This document shows positions 36,087 through 47,475 of a stretch of 64,000 nt of DNA, one piece after another. Position numbers and translations under genes: made by a program. This DNA comes from Scytalidium lignicola. Its lineage: Eukaryota; Ascomycota; Leotiomycetes. The stretch covers positions 1 to 64,000 of the forward strand of contig NCSJ02000211.1 of assembly GCA_002812745.2 (NCBI GenBank), given 5' to 3'. Positions within the stretch are counted from its first letter, which is position 1; every line of letters starts with the position of its first letter. The notes beneath the pieces are model-generated. The model made no database searches, was not told the origin of the DNA, and was given only the letters and a program-made list of their open reading frames with translations.

Positions 36087-37997
36087 ATGAGTCCCTCAGA
36101 TGTGCTGTCTCGACGACAGATCGAAGGGCTCATAGCCTGTGGTCTGGTGATTGTCATTTTGGAGAATAAAGTTCTAAGACTCAATAAATGGATAGCGAAG
36201 CATCCAGGTGGGAAGTTACCAATCTTGCATATGGTGGGTAAAGATGCAACTGATGAACTTCAAATGTAATTTGATCCTTTTCCTAGCTCTTTCAGTCCAA
36301 TCCATTCCCAACATGTGGTTCTTCGAGGTCTAGTATAGGAGACCTGTGATTTGGTTCAGCCGATTCATTTCTATATTTGTATTCGTAATGTACGAAACAG
36401 GGCTGAAACAGTTTGGACGTATTGTAGTTATCACTCCTTGGATACCTTACGGAAGATGAGCCGTTTCCAGATCGGCAGTATCGATAAGCGTTGGGTCAAT
36501 TTCGAGCCTCCCATTTCCGGTGGTACCTTCCGTCCATATCAAGTGACTTCACAGAAATCAGCAGCGTGTGGAGTAAAATCAGGCCTTTGCCACTCAGAAT
36601 ATTCTACATTCGCTCCAAAGGACGATACAACCAAGACGAAGGTCGCAACATGCTCTTGCAATGATTTTGGAACGAAAAGCCCATCTCTCATCAACGCTCA
36701 GAAGATGGAGAGTAATCCGACAGATATAGGAACCTTTAATAAATGTCCTAAACAGTTCATGCCAGCTGAATACATAGACTACGCAGAGAGACTAGAAATC
36801 GATTCGGATCTCAGTCACTTTCCATCCATGAATCCAGAAACGCAGAGTAATATCGCTCTAAAGTACCGGAAGTTACATCGAAAAGTTGAAGAGCATGGCT
36901 ATTATAATTGCCACTATTCGGAGTATGCCATAGAGTGCTTTCGGTATCTTTCTCTCTTTACTCTATCCATGGTAGCTCTAAGATACGAGTGGTACATAAC
37001 CTCGGCTGTATTTCTCGGATTGTTTTGGCACCAAATTATGTTCTCAGCACATGACGCTGGACACATGGCCATAACTCACAATTTCGTCATCGATACTCTT
37101 ATTGGGATCTTCGTAGCCGACTTTTGCTGTGGTCTATCCATCGGCTGGTGGAAGAGCAGTCACAATGTCCACCATCTAGTACCAAATCATCCGGTATGCG
37201 CTCATTCAACCTTTGTATTAAAGCTCTCTACTAATGGTATACTACAATAGATACACGATCCAGATATCCAGAATGTTCCTTTATTCGCAACTTCCCCAAC
37301 GTTCTTTCGGTCCATTCGCTCCAGTTACTACGACTTCTGTTTCACTTGGAACAAAGGTGCCGAAATAGCTGTCGGGTTCCAGAAGTATACATATTATCCT
37401 ATTATGTGTGTTGCCAGGTTCAACCTTTATCTTCTATCATTGCAGTTTCTTGTATCTGATAAGTCCCGTACTCTTGGCTCCGCTTATTGGACTCGCCCTA
37501 CAGAGCTTCTCTGCATGGTCTGCTACTGGTATATGTTCGTTTACCTCCTACTTCTGAAGTCGATTCCCACTTGGACTCTTCGAGTAGCTTTTGTTCTCGT
37601 GTCTCACATTGTGACGATGCCTCTTCACGTCCAAATAACCCTATCTCATTTTGGAATGTCGACTGCTGATCTTGGAGCATCCGAGTCTTTTGCCCAGAAG
37701 CAACTGCGCACAACCATGGACATCGACTGCCCGACTTGGCTTGATTTTATTCATGGCGGCCTCCAGTTCCAAGCCGTACACCATCTCTTTCCACGAGTCC
37801 CTCGTCACAACTTACGGAAAGTACAACGCCTTGTCAAGGAGTTTTGCAAAGAGGTTGGTATCGAGTATACGATATATGGCTTTGTCGACGGGAATAAAGT
37901 GGTATTGAGCAGGCTGGGTGAAATCTCGAAGCAAGTTAAAATTCTTGCTGCATGTCAGAAGCATATGGTCGAAACGGGTGAATCAGGCCTGAACTGA
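36087..37997 (+). CDS. Cytochrome b5-fused delta-8 sphingolipid/fatty acid desaturase
   Basis: ER-membrane front-end desaturase, most like the fungal delta-8 sphingolipid desaturase that introduces a double bond into the long-chain base of glucosylceramides. Three exons (36087-36265, 36428-37193, 37251-37997) join in phase to 563 residues. The N-terminal cytochrome b5 domain keeps the heme motif WIAKHPGG (His39) and VGKDATDE. RFQIGSIDKRWVNFEPPI follows, as in the subfamily. The three His boxes are present: HDAGH, SSHNVHH (HxxHH) and QAVHH with Gln replacing the first His, diagnostic of front-end desaturases. Hydrophobic segments lie on either side (SLFTLSMVALRYEWYITSAV, CYWYMFVYLLLL). No stop is seen. 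A linker of about 100 polar residues (CSCNDFGTKSP) is longer than I expect. Confidence 0.9.
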
Positions 37998-39166
37998 AAT
38001 ATTCTTTTGAGGGAGAAGGAAGCCTTAGTTCTTAGAGTATGATCTTGTGTTTCTCATAGATGGTGATATAGATGGTGGTATACAGCATATGGCGTTGGTT
38101 TTATGGATTAATCTTGCGTAATTTAGCTAGCAGATATTTTGATTTTAGAGGCTATTTTCTGCCCCTCGCCTTACTTTTGGACATTGATGACGTGGTACTG
38201 AAATTAATTGCTCACTTTAGTTAATATTTACTAGCCCATAGGAATCTCTATCTATGGTACGGAACCATACTTACAGTGACATATCACTTGAAGTTGAATC
38301 GTACTACTGGCGAGCCTTTTCAAGTCGTACGTGTATTTGTAAAGACAGTGGGTCATCCATCTTCTGTATCTGATGTATATTAGACGTTTTGCAGAAACTC
38401 TCCCTGAGGTATAGGCTCTGCAAGTGGCCGAAGAAAATTCATATGTATTCATATTGTACAATTCGTCGCGCAAGGAGCTAAACAATATGTAAGGAATATG
38501 AAGCCAAATTAGAAGCAATCTTGAATGAAGTGGGAATAGATATCAATACACTGTTGAATGAGGGAAAACCATAAGAAATTGACTTTCTAATTAATTTTGA
38601 TTAAATTTCTTAAAACATATGAACAGCAATGAAGTAGTTACCTTATTACTTTTCAAATTGAGTTGTAATGCGAACCCTATAACTACTAAGCGTTGAGAGA
38701 CGACATTTCCCACTTAACTTGATTTTTGGTGTGTTTATGAAAGACTTCAGTTAACTATAACATAATAAACTATTTTATCGTTTGTTTGTTTATTGATGGC
38801 TAATTGTTAAAGGTCAACTGTAAAAATTTTCTTGTTTTGCATATTATATGATTCACAGACCGTTTTTCTTTCAGCAATAACTATTAATAATAGGGTATTA
38901 GAACATTCCATCCTTGAGAATTGACAGGCTTCAACGTCGGCCACTCGATCTTCCACCGACCTCGACAATCATACTACATCGGTCCATGAGGGTCCGAAAT
39001 CGCACCATCTGATAAGCAGCAGTCATGCGAGTGGTTCCTTCGAGGAAGGTGGTGGATCCAGCTGTGGATTGGGCAATGACGGTGGCTTGAAATAAGTACT
39101 GTAAGACGCGTGGAATGACGGTACTTGAATGAGACTAGGCCTAATAGTACAGTTAGTCAACAACTA
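37998..39166. other. Intergenic DNA next to transposon
   Basis: About 1.2 kb with no supported gene; the minus-strand open frame 38252-38518 shows no motif. Very AT-rich at 38570-38890. Confidence 0.45.
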
Positions 39167-41504
39167 ATCGTCGGCCTCAGGCACTTCGTTCAGCCGACTT
39201 TAACTCGCATTCTCTCGTAGTCGGTGGAAGCGGATGTGGTCGGTAAGCGGATGTGGTCGCTTCTAATTTTTCTATGGGAAACGCACACAAATTAAATACT
39301 ACCCACCATCACTTTCTGTATTTCAACCATATCCTTTAAACCTACCAGTATGTCTCCTTCAGCTAGAGAACGCCTTATTGAGGCTAAAAAATGGCTTGCC
39401 GATAATCCTGGAGAAAGCCAAAGTGCGGCAGCAAAGATATTTAAGGTCAATAAATCAACCTTGAATATGTCGATTTTGAGGGGAGACCTTGGCCCTTGTG
39501 GTGGTCAGAACAAGATATTGACAATTAGTCAAGAGAAAGCTGTTTATGCTTTTATTAAATCATATCTTGAGAATAGACAAGTCCTTACTAAGGAGATTGT
39601 ATTCAAAGCTATATATTTTGTTCAAAAACAGTATGGTAAACCTTCACCATCTTTTAATTAGTTTGGTAAGTAGTAGAAAAAACAGCTTGGCCTTCACAAG
39701 ATTAAGACCAAACCAATTGCATGAAATAAAATCACAGCTCAAGATCATGAGAATGTCAAAGAGTAGTTTTATAATTATAAAATCATACTTAAGAAGTACA
39801 ATATTCAAAGGCAGGATTTGTACAATTTTGACGAATCTGGTTTTAGAATTGGGTGTCTTAAAGGAGTAGAAGTGTTAGTTCCAATTGAAGTTACTGAGGT
39901 ATGATATATTCTTTTTATAATTAAAAACGTTAAATTTAATATATAAATAGCTTTATTCTTTAAGTCCTGAAAACTAACGATCTGTTACTTTAATTGAAAC
40001 AATCTTTGCAAATGGAAAAGCTCTAATTCCACCTGTTATTATTATTTAAGGTAAATATTATATGAATTCTTAGTATGAAGGAAAGAACCTTGATAGCTCA
40101 GAATTAATCTATTTGTCTGAAAATGAATATACAACTAACTATATTGGTTTTCAGTTTCTACATTACTTTATTCAGCATATAAAAGCAAGCTTTGATAAAC
40201 TATGGAAATTACTTTTAATGGATAATCAAAGTAGTCATGTCACTCCAGAATTCACATTATTAACTACTCAAAACTATGTAGTTTCATTTCCATTTCCAGT
40301 ATACCTTACCTATTGTATGCAACCTTTAGATGTTAAGGTATTTCAACCATATAAACACTAGCATAACAAAGTTGTTCAGAGTACTACAAAATCTCTTGAT
40401 TTTGAATATACAATAAGCTTTTTCTTTCGTGATTTAAGTAAAATCTGTCAGAAAACCTTTATTAGGTTTACTATCCAAAATGCTTTTAAAAAAGCTGGTA
40501 TGTGGCCAGTTAATAAAAAAAGCCACTTTTGAGCTTATGGAGAAATATGTCAAGAAAGACCTTGAAGTTCCTAAAAAGGTAAAACTAGAGTTATTAACAC
40601 TAGGAATACCTTAAACAATTTGTCAAGTTCAGTATTAACTTGATGAATTAAGACCAAAGATCATGGAAGTTTTAAGTTCTTCTTCTCAGCATAAGTTTGA
40701 ATCTTTTCAACGTCGAACTCAAATGATATTAGATGAAGGAGAATATACCATATTTCATCAAGATACAATATATCAACGACTACAAGAGGTTATGACCAAG
40801 AAGCTAACTAACCGGAAAAGAATTCAAAAAGGAGAAGAGTTAACTGTTGATTAGGCTTGATCTGTTATCATAGAGAGAGAATATAAAGCAATAGAGAAAG
40901 CAACCAATAAGAAGGCTAGAATGTTACGTCAGATAGTTAATAAGAAGAAGAAGGAACAAAAAGCTGCTTAGGTAGCTTGGAGAGCAAAGGAAAGGCTCAG
41001 GAAAAAGGCAATCAAGGAGCTTTCTTCTAATATGTTAGATAAGCCTAACTTATATAAAGAGCATACTCCACCACCATTTCCAGAACCAAGGAAGGAGCTA
41101 ATTGAGGCTAAATCAACAGTTATACTAACAGAAGATCAGTACAAACCACAAGGAATAGTTATATATGATAGCATTTCCACAGAGGTCAAAGAAGTTGTGG
41201 AACAAAAGGGGGAGCAAGAAATGGAGCAAGAGGAAGAGGAAGACTTCATATGCTTTAATTTAAGTGCAAATATGGAGTATAACTACGATTCAAGCGATTC
41301 AGAAAGTTCATTAGGTTCAGGTGATTCAGATGAGGAAGGATATTTTGTATTGTAATAAGTAGTGATGGGTAGTATTTAATTTGTGTGCGTTTCCCATAGA
41401 AAAATTAGAAGCGACCACATCCGCTTACCGACCACATCCGCTTCCACCGACTACGAGAGAATGCGAGTTAAAGTCGGCTGAACGAAGTGCCTGAGGCCGA
41501 CGAT
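39167..41504 (+). mobile_element. pogo-like DNA transposon with 139 bp terminal inverted repeats
   Basis: A full-length element of 2338 bases flanked by TA at 39165-39166 and 41505-41506. The termini 39167-39305 and 41366-41504 are equal-length, nearly perfect inverted repeats starting ATCGTCGGCCTCAGGC. Each terminus carries AGCGGATGTGGTCG twice, 17 bases apart, a likely transposase-binding site. Between them lies a broken pogo-type transposase. Very similar ends with a ruined gene suggest a young insertion hit by RIP, or one mobilised in trans. Confidence 0.9.
39350..41355 (+). pseudogene. pogo/Fot-type transposase, inactivated by transition-type stops
   Basis: DDE transposase of the pogo/Fot group. 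The N-terminus (39350 on) is a psq-like helix-turn-helix (RERLIEAKKWLADNPGESQ, SAAAKIFKVNKSTL). The catalytic blocks are YNFDESGFRIG (first Asp), LLLMDNQSSHVTPEF (second) and CMQPLDVKVFQPYKH (third). The tail is acidic (EQEEEEDFICFN...SSDSESSLGSGDSDEEG). An intron of about 50 nt is likely near 39898-39950. Many stops interrupt it: TAG where Trp is expected (FN-stop-FGK, KE-stop-FYNY, YKH-stop-HN, KAA-stop-VAW), TAA/TAG for Gln (PEN-stop-RSV) and TGA for Arg. All are explainable by C-to-T or G-to-A changes, the RIP pattern. The frame otherwise stays aligned. Confidence 0.9.
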
Positions 41505-41506
41505 TA

Positions 41507-42279
41507 CGCGGCTGCACGAGAGGTGCGTCATTCTACGATAGTCGAGTTGAGAGGCTTTTGCCAATCACTTATCGCATCTCGATTGTTCTTCTGACGTGGC
41601 ATAAATTCAAACTGCAACATGAAAAAGGATAAGAGGGAGGCTGGGAGATCTATTAGAGAGGAATTCCACGCATCATACGGGGGACATGATGCTAGTAAGG
41701 CTTAGAAGACGACCCACATAATTGACAGGCCTTCAAATGAATCTCATTATTTCTAGATGTTTTACGGCTGATTCACACAAAATCTTTTTCAGTAGTGTAC
41801 TGTACAGTACACGTACCAGGTCGGTGATTCGCCCACGACATATTATCGTAAAGTTAGATTAATAAATTTCGATCACTAATCTTTTGGTCAAGATGTGCCG
41901 ATTAATGATTTGCTATTAATCTCCCTCTGCTTGTAAAGAGATGATTGGATACTGTATCTTCAAGACTGCCAAGTGCTTCGGCACCCATAATGCCATTAAA
42001 ATAGCAGCCGCTTTCGGCCGTAACAGGACTTAACACTGTGGATCAGCAGATTCTGAAGCAGTGATTGTTGATCATGTCACGAAATTGGCACTGCATAGTT
42101 CTCTGAGCCTCCATCAGCCTAATTTACGACGAGTTTGGAATTATCAAGTCTGTATTAATATGCAGTCAAGCATGAATTGTAACATATATATAAGTAGTCG
42201 ATTACCTTTGCAATTGAGAGTCATGTAGTCATGTAGTCAACAGTTATCTTTTCAAATTGTGTATTCTAACTGAAACAAA
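41507..42279. other. Intergenic, promoter side of the PEBP gene
   Basis: About 0.8 kb; no gene supported. A TATATAA-like box occurs at about 42185-42193, 90 bases before the start codon at 42280. Confidence 0.4.
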
Positions 42280-43053
42280 ATGTATTATCAGAAAATTGCT
42301 TTATTCTCCTTTCTGTTGGGGGAAGTTCTTGCTCAGACTCCTCAGGGAATTACTCCAGCTACAAGCAAGCCACTTAGTGCCGTATACAGCGGAAATACCA
42401 CATTCACCCCAGGTCAACTCTTAACAAAAACTCGTAAGTACATTCTGTATAATGTCTCGTCTAACTTTATAAGAGTATACGTTAATGCTTGATTTAAAGT
42501 GGTGGCCACTCAGCCGTCTGTTTTTAGCCACCAGGTTTTGAATGGCACATATACACTTCTCATGATAGACCCTGATGCATCAGCTAATGGAAGTGCTGCG
42601 ACAGTCTTACACTGGCTTCAAACAGACCTAACAGTCTCCAATGTAGCATCAAACCAGATATTCCCTCTAGAGAACTCACAGGATGTTTCTGCCCTCGCTC
42701 CTTACATTTCCCCTTCGCCACCACTACAAAATCCACCTCATCCTCACCATTACACTTTCCTCCTGTTTTCTCAACCAAACGGCACACCGCTGAAGATTAC
42801 AAGTGATTTAAACAAAACCTTGACATCTCGAATTGGATTCGATCTAACGAGCTTTGTCCAAAATACCGGAGTCGGTCCACTCGTTGCAGCAACCTTCTTC
42901 CAGTTGGTCAATACTACTTCAACATCAGCCAATGGCACTTCTACAACGCCTTCTTCCTCTCCAACCTCTATGCCAAACTCGTCAGTAGCATTAGGGTCTT
43001 CATCTGCCTGGTACTTACTTACTACTCTCCTTTTTGGATTTATGCTTTCTTAA
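42280..43053 (+). CDS. Secreted GPI-type PEBP (phosphatidylethanolamine-binding) protein
   Basis: Extracellular PEBP-fold protein, probably cell-surface anchored; fungal members are poorly characterised. Exon 1 is 42280-42433, an intron covers 42434-42499 and exon 2 is 42500-43053, giving 235 residues. Residues 1-19 are a signal peptide (MYYQKIALFSFLLGEVLAQ). The PEBP ligand-site motifs are present as TLLMIDPDAS followed by LHWLQTD, and HHYTFLLFSQPNG. Several N-glycosylation sequons are present (NTT, NGT, NKT). After a Ser/Thr/Pro-rich linker (about residues 188-213) the C-terminus is hydrophobic (SAWYLLTTLLFGFMLS), fitting a GPI-attachment signal with Ser/Gly just upstream. A TATATAA-like box lies about 90 bases upstream. 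Intact. Confidence 0.9.
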
Positions 43054-43702
43054 GCTTTAGGGCTTGTGAGTGTCCATCAATAGCGAAATATATTATCTTA
43101 GTTTTGTTACATTTTAGAGAGGAATAAAATAGGCGAGTTTTGCTGGAGATGTTTCGCTGCAGAATAGCGTTGTTGTTAGCTCACAAACTATGTTTAATAT
43201 TTCATTAGATTTGTTTTCTTTCTTTATAATGTCATATCTCACTCTATCTTATTCAAACTGAAAGGATTAATTGGCGGCAGAGTAAAGCGGCTAAATTAAT
43301 CCACTTATCTGAAGCAATAAAATTGAAATTCTGTGCTGAGTCTATACCGAACTATCAGATTCCAATGGAATGGTGTTCGAGATAATAGACCGTTTGCCGT
43401 TACTATTATCAATGGAGGAAAACAGGATTTTGGAGAGTTTGGGATTGAACATAGAGCGTCATATTTACGTTCTGGAAACTTTGCTAACAACTCGGGTGAA
43501 GTTGATGTTCCAGCTATTATCTAGGTTAGGAAGTACGACCGACTCTAAAGCATGGCAAAGTTATCGAGGACTAATAGAAAGATTGATAGATCTGCACAAG
43601 ACTACTACCCTGAATATGGATAGACCAGGTATCCTTTAGATGTATGCATACGGTGGTGATGTAGAATAGGACCAATCGTAGACGGTAATAAATTCAAGTT
43701 AG
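43054..43702. other. Intergenic, with unassigned open frames
   Basis: About 650 bases. Two overlapping plus-strand open frames (43333-43524 and 43370-43639) look moderately protein-like but match no family I know. No start context or introns support them. Confidence 0.35.
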
Positions 43703-46068
43703 CTAGTCTTCCCTTTGAGTTCTCAGTTCGAATTCGCTCCTATCTCCAACATCGACCTGCACCTCTGCCCGCCCATCTACATCAGCCGAAATACCACGTG
43801 CAATTTCCTCCTTCTTTCCTTCCTTGACCGCAACAAGACTGTACTTGATACCACCCTTGAGATCTTTGAAGCCGATCGCGACCTTCTCCTGTGGTCCACA
43901 CAGAACAATATCTAAACCTTTCTTGTCCAGGCCGCCAACGTGGCACCGGGCCACCATCACATTAGGGAACGGCACCTTGTCCAGCTTCGGTGCGGCCATA
44001 ACATGTTCGTCCACAGGCGAGTTTATCAGATTTCCCCAATCGCCGCGCTTTGCTACACGGGCTTGGAACAGAGACCCGCATGCCACCAAGGAGAGACCTT
44101 TATTGACCAGCGCACCAGTCCCTGAAGACGATGGCTCCATGGGGTGGAGATCTCTATCGAGCTTGACAATCAGGTCCCGCTGTAAATCAGACTCACCAAA
44201 CTCAGCTGCGCAGAGGCTATACACTATGTGGGCGAAGCCGGAACCTGCTTTGTAGTTGCCAACATCAATGTTGTCCGCGCCAACTAAGAAAAGAGAGTGA
44301 TCAGTGGAACCGGTTGATAAAGCCAGATAATTACTAGAAAGGATTAAACATACTTAGATTTTCGAGTGTGTACCCGCCATCCTTCTCCTTGCGGACGTTT
44401 GTCGCCCGTGATAGGAGCCAAAGACGACGATCGAGATTGGGCATAGCGGCGGCTCCAGTGAGCGCACCAACCACGTTACCAAGAATACCTGCTAATCCTA
44501 GAAGTGAAAACCAGCTACGTTACTGCATGTTAGTATAGATGGCAGTACGAGCAGCAGATCATGCAAAAGGGCCACCTGAATGATGGAGTGGATTACGCAC
44601 TTATGGCAGATCGCAGTGTGACAACGCCTCCATCCGCATTCATGAATTCTTCCTCAAATGCACGGTAGAAACGACCGTTAAGTAAACGTGATACACGGCC
44701 CGTCTTCATGTACGAGTCGTAGGCTACGGCGCCTTGCATGCCAATGAGGTTGCAGCCGGAATAAATCCAGTTGGGCTGATATAACTGTCAGAACAGAGAA
44801 AGAGAATAAGGCTGGAGTTATGTTTACCTCACACGGAAACATACAATAGGAGCAAGCATCCCAATTTGCCGTGAGTGCTTCAAAAATGGATTTGGTGCTA
44901 TGCCGATACGTTTTCTTGTTTGTTATGCGAAAATTGAGAGCCCCATCAGCTTGGTATTGGTCATCGCCGTTCAGCTTTTCGTACAGGGCCAAGCAGAGCA
45001 AGATGTATCCTGACACCATGATGTTGTCGCGTTCAACTGGATCCCAGTTCCGTTCAAAGAATTAGTTACTGAAATTTACGACTGGCATACTGGTATCCTG
45101 CCAAGGTGAATTTCCCCCACAGAGACTCCCACTTCCAGTATCCCATCACATCCTTTGTAGTGCTTTTCTCAATTAATCGCTCCTGAGCAGACTTGATATA
45201 GCCTTGGAAGCTAGGCATATGATATTTCTGGACCAGCGCAAGTGCCCATTGCATCTGATATAGCTGATACCGCAATGCCGAGGTTTGGAATTGATCAACA
45301 ACGCTGAAGTTACTCCAGTCATTAGATTCCTGAAAGGAGATTTCTACAAAGTGCTGAAGTAGACGAAGCTCTGTTGACGTAAGCTCCCTTTTTTCAGCTG
45401 GATCTGGCTTGCTCTCTATACGGCGATTCCATTCTGAGTCCTCCTTCTCCAGGATTTTGTTTCTGCTTTCACGCAGCCTCAAAGTGGCTGCGTGTCGCTT
45501 TTGAGCGCTACTGATGGTATATGTAACCGATCCAACAACCAGGATAATGGCAATTGGTGCTGAAGGTTCCCAGATATCGTCTCCAGCGACAATCGCTGCA
45601 ACAATCCCAGGAACTATCCAGTTGGCAAGGACAAACGCAAGGCCGCCAGCCTCGAACCAAGCGAATAAAGAGAAGGGAAGAAAGGCAAGGGTCAATATGA
45701 TTCCTATGGCACCTGATAATCCACCCACAGCAAGGAAGCCCGCCCCAGGGAAGAGGCAGGCTAGACCAGCGACACGAAAATGATTGGCTTTGCAATTGTA
45801 GAAGGCGAAGAGTCCCGCGAGAGTGAGCACGGTATATTGAAGTTGCGTTCTAAGCTGGTAGCGTGCCGTCACCTTTTGAAGCCCAGCAAATTCAGGAATC
45901 AGGAAGGGGTCGGCATGTTGTTTGGGCCCTGGTGGCTCGGCATATTAGTTTATGACTCCGAATGTTATTACCAGGGGCCAACGCTAAAAGCGGTTTATCA
46001 AGATAAATACCTCCAGTACCAGAATCAAGTTTCGTGCTTTGTGCAAAATGGTTTGCTTTCGTCCCCAT
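43703..46068 (-). CDS. Linalool dehydratase/isomerase-like membrane enzyme
   Basis: Protein with an N-terminal membrane part and a C-terminal linalool dehydratase/isomerase (Ldi, alpha-alpha barrel) domain; bacterial Ldi interconverts linalool, myrcene and geraniol. Deduced exons are 46068-46011, 45928 to about 45091, about 45060-44828, 44775-44597, 44514-44354 and 44283-43703, about 680 residues. Exon 2 holds four or five hydrophobic segments (IVPGIVAAIVAG, IAIILVVGSVTY). The Ldi signature is clear: MGYWKWESLWGKF, DPVERDNIMVSGY, ANWDACSYCMFPCEPNW and IYSGCNLIGMQGAV, including the two Cys positions that correspond to catalytic residues in bacterial Ldi, then GADNIDVGNYKAGSGFAH. The exon 2/3 join near 45050-45095 gives no open GT-AG solution, so there is a lost acceptor, a one-base error or a broken gene. 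The start is inferred by joining MGTKANHFAQSTK to exon 2. Confidence 0.75.
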
Positions 46069-46690
46069 GGTTTTGATGGCCTTGATGAAACTTTCTTTTT
46101 AACTTATCATGAACTATTTCTCGCACGTGGAGCTTTCTTTATTGATATAACATTTCAAGGTAGGTGAGGGGAATCACTTGCCCACACAGAATGATCATTG
46201 ATTGATATGAATACGCTAGAAAGTCTTGTTCGACTTATGACGGGACAGCTCGTTGCCTTCTGCCGAGTGGCTCTTGGAGAACCCCATCTCTATGCTTAGA
46301 TCGAACCCTATAGAATCTCAATTCAGCGAGGGAAGCCTGCGTAAATCGGCAGCGAGTCAGTAACGTCGAGTAACGTCGAGTCAGCGCCGGGCTTACGGCT
46401 GCCGCAGTTCGAGCAATCATAGGCGTCGTCCCCGCGCAAGATGCAGAGAATCTAAATCATCGGTCAGACACGGGACAGGGTTGGGAAATAATTAATCAAT
46501 TTAATTAATTTTAATTTGGGCTTATACTAAATTAATTAAATTAATTCCCAACCCTGAGTAGCGCTGTACGACCACTATACTGTCTCTGACAGCCACCCAT
46601 ACCATAGCAGCTACCCTGCTCTGACACTGTACTATTGAGGACCCCATTCAACTTGAAAGAAACTACACTATCACCAGAAGCAATAGATAG
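46069..46690. other. Intergenic with an AT-rich hairpin
   Basis: An 81-base near-palindrome at 46476-46556 has outer ends CAGGGTTGGGAA and TTCCCAACCCTG around an AATTAATT-rich core. CAGGGTTGG-type ends occur in hAT-like MITEs. The rest shows no gene. Confidence 0.5.
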
Positions 46691-47035
46691 TTGGGAGGTA
46701 GTAAATATGATTTCATACGCTTTAATATAAAAGACTCAAATTTATGTTTTGATAGAAGTAATAGAAGTAATAGAAGTAATAGAAGTAATAGAAGTAATAG
46801 AAGTAATAGAAGTAATAGAAGTAATAGAAGTAATAGAAGTAATAGAAGTGACAAAAATGATGGAAGTAATTCAAGTATAACTGGTTCTACTGATTATGAA
46901 GAAGAGGAAAAAGGATAATACTTTATTATAAGAAATTGTGTAGCATAACATTTCATTTATATGTGTTTACCATACNAAAAAATGTGAAGTGTCGCATTTC
47001 GCTTAGCTGTCGTAACCGCTTCTACCGACTACGAG
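46691..47035 (+). mobile_element. 3' remnant of a second pogo-like element with 9-base repeat
   Basis: The segment mirrors the 3' end of the 39-41.5 kb element. It encodes an acidic tail after YDFIRFN (compare DFICFN there), then DYEEEEKG and a stop. A degraded terminal repeat follows (TGTGTTTACCATAC, then CTACCGACTACGAGG near 47015-47035). Inside the tail a 9-base unit AATAGAAGT is repeated about ten times (46758-46850), encoding Arg-Ser-Asn repeats. An N sits at 46976. The 5' part and left terminus are missing. Confidence 0.65.
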
Positions 47036-47052
47036 GAAACGAGTAGATTACG

Positions 47053-47349
47053 GGAGATAATGTTGCGGCCGCGAAGATGGCTTGTATTCCCTTTAGTTTG
47101 GGAAGTAGAGGGTGTGTGGGGAAACTGATGGCGTATGCTGAGATTTCGATGGCATTAGCTAGGGTGCTTTGGAGATTCGATGTTAGATTGAAAGCGGGTG
47201 ATAGGACAGGGGAGGGAAGTAATGGAGAATTTGTGTTGGCGGATGTGTTTGTGGGAGAGAGGGATGGGCCATGGCACAAAATTTTCAGTGTGGCAGTATG
47301 TACAGCCTTGAGAACTCTAACAGGGTCAACCTGTCACAAGAGTAGATAA
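47053..47349 (+). pseudogene. Cytochrome P450 3' fragment (heme-binding end only)
   Basis: Only the last part of a P450 is present. CIPFSLGSRGCVGKLMAYAE is the Cys heme-ligand loop (FxxGxRxCxG), followed by ISMALARVLWRFDVRL, as in CYP65-like fungal P450s. It begins directly after the degraded pogo end (about 47035), and no upstream P450 exons (I-helix, ExxR) were found. The heme Cys is intact. The C-terminal 45 residues diverge from what I expect after FDVRL, so the real end may be near 47280. This is best explained as a gene truncated by the transposon insertion or an associated deletion. Confidence 0.7.
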
Positions 47350-47475
47350 TAAAAGGTATTTATTTATCGATAATTTAACTTCTAGTTTCTTATACCTTCG
47401 TTCTATATAAATCCTTCCGCAAATTTGTAACTCGAGTTAGAGCTTGGAAACTGAAAAATGCCCTACAGCGGGTCC

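Noticed and set aside
43333..43639. Overlapping plus-strand frames after the PEBP gene
   Set aside because: Somewhat protein-like but two frames compete and neither shows a family motif.
46663..46854. Minus-strand poly-leucine open frame
   Set aside because: It is only the reverse reading of the 9-base AATAGAAGT repeat in the pogo remnant.
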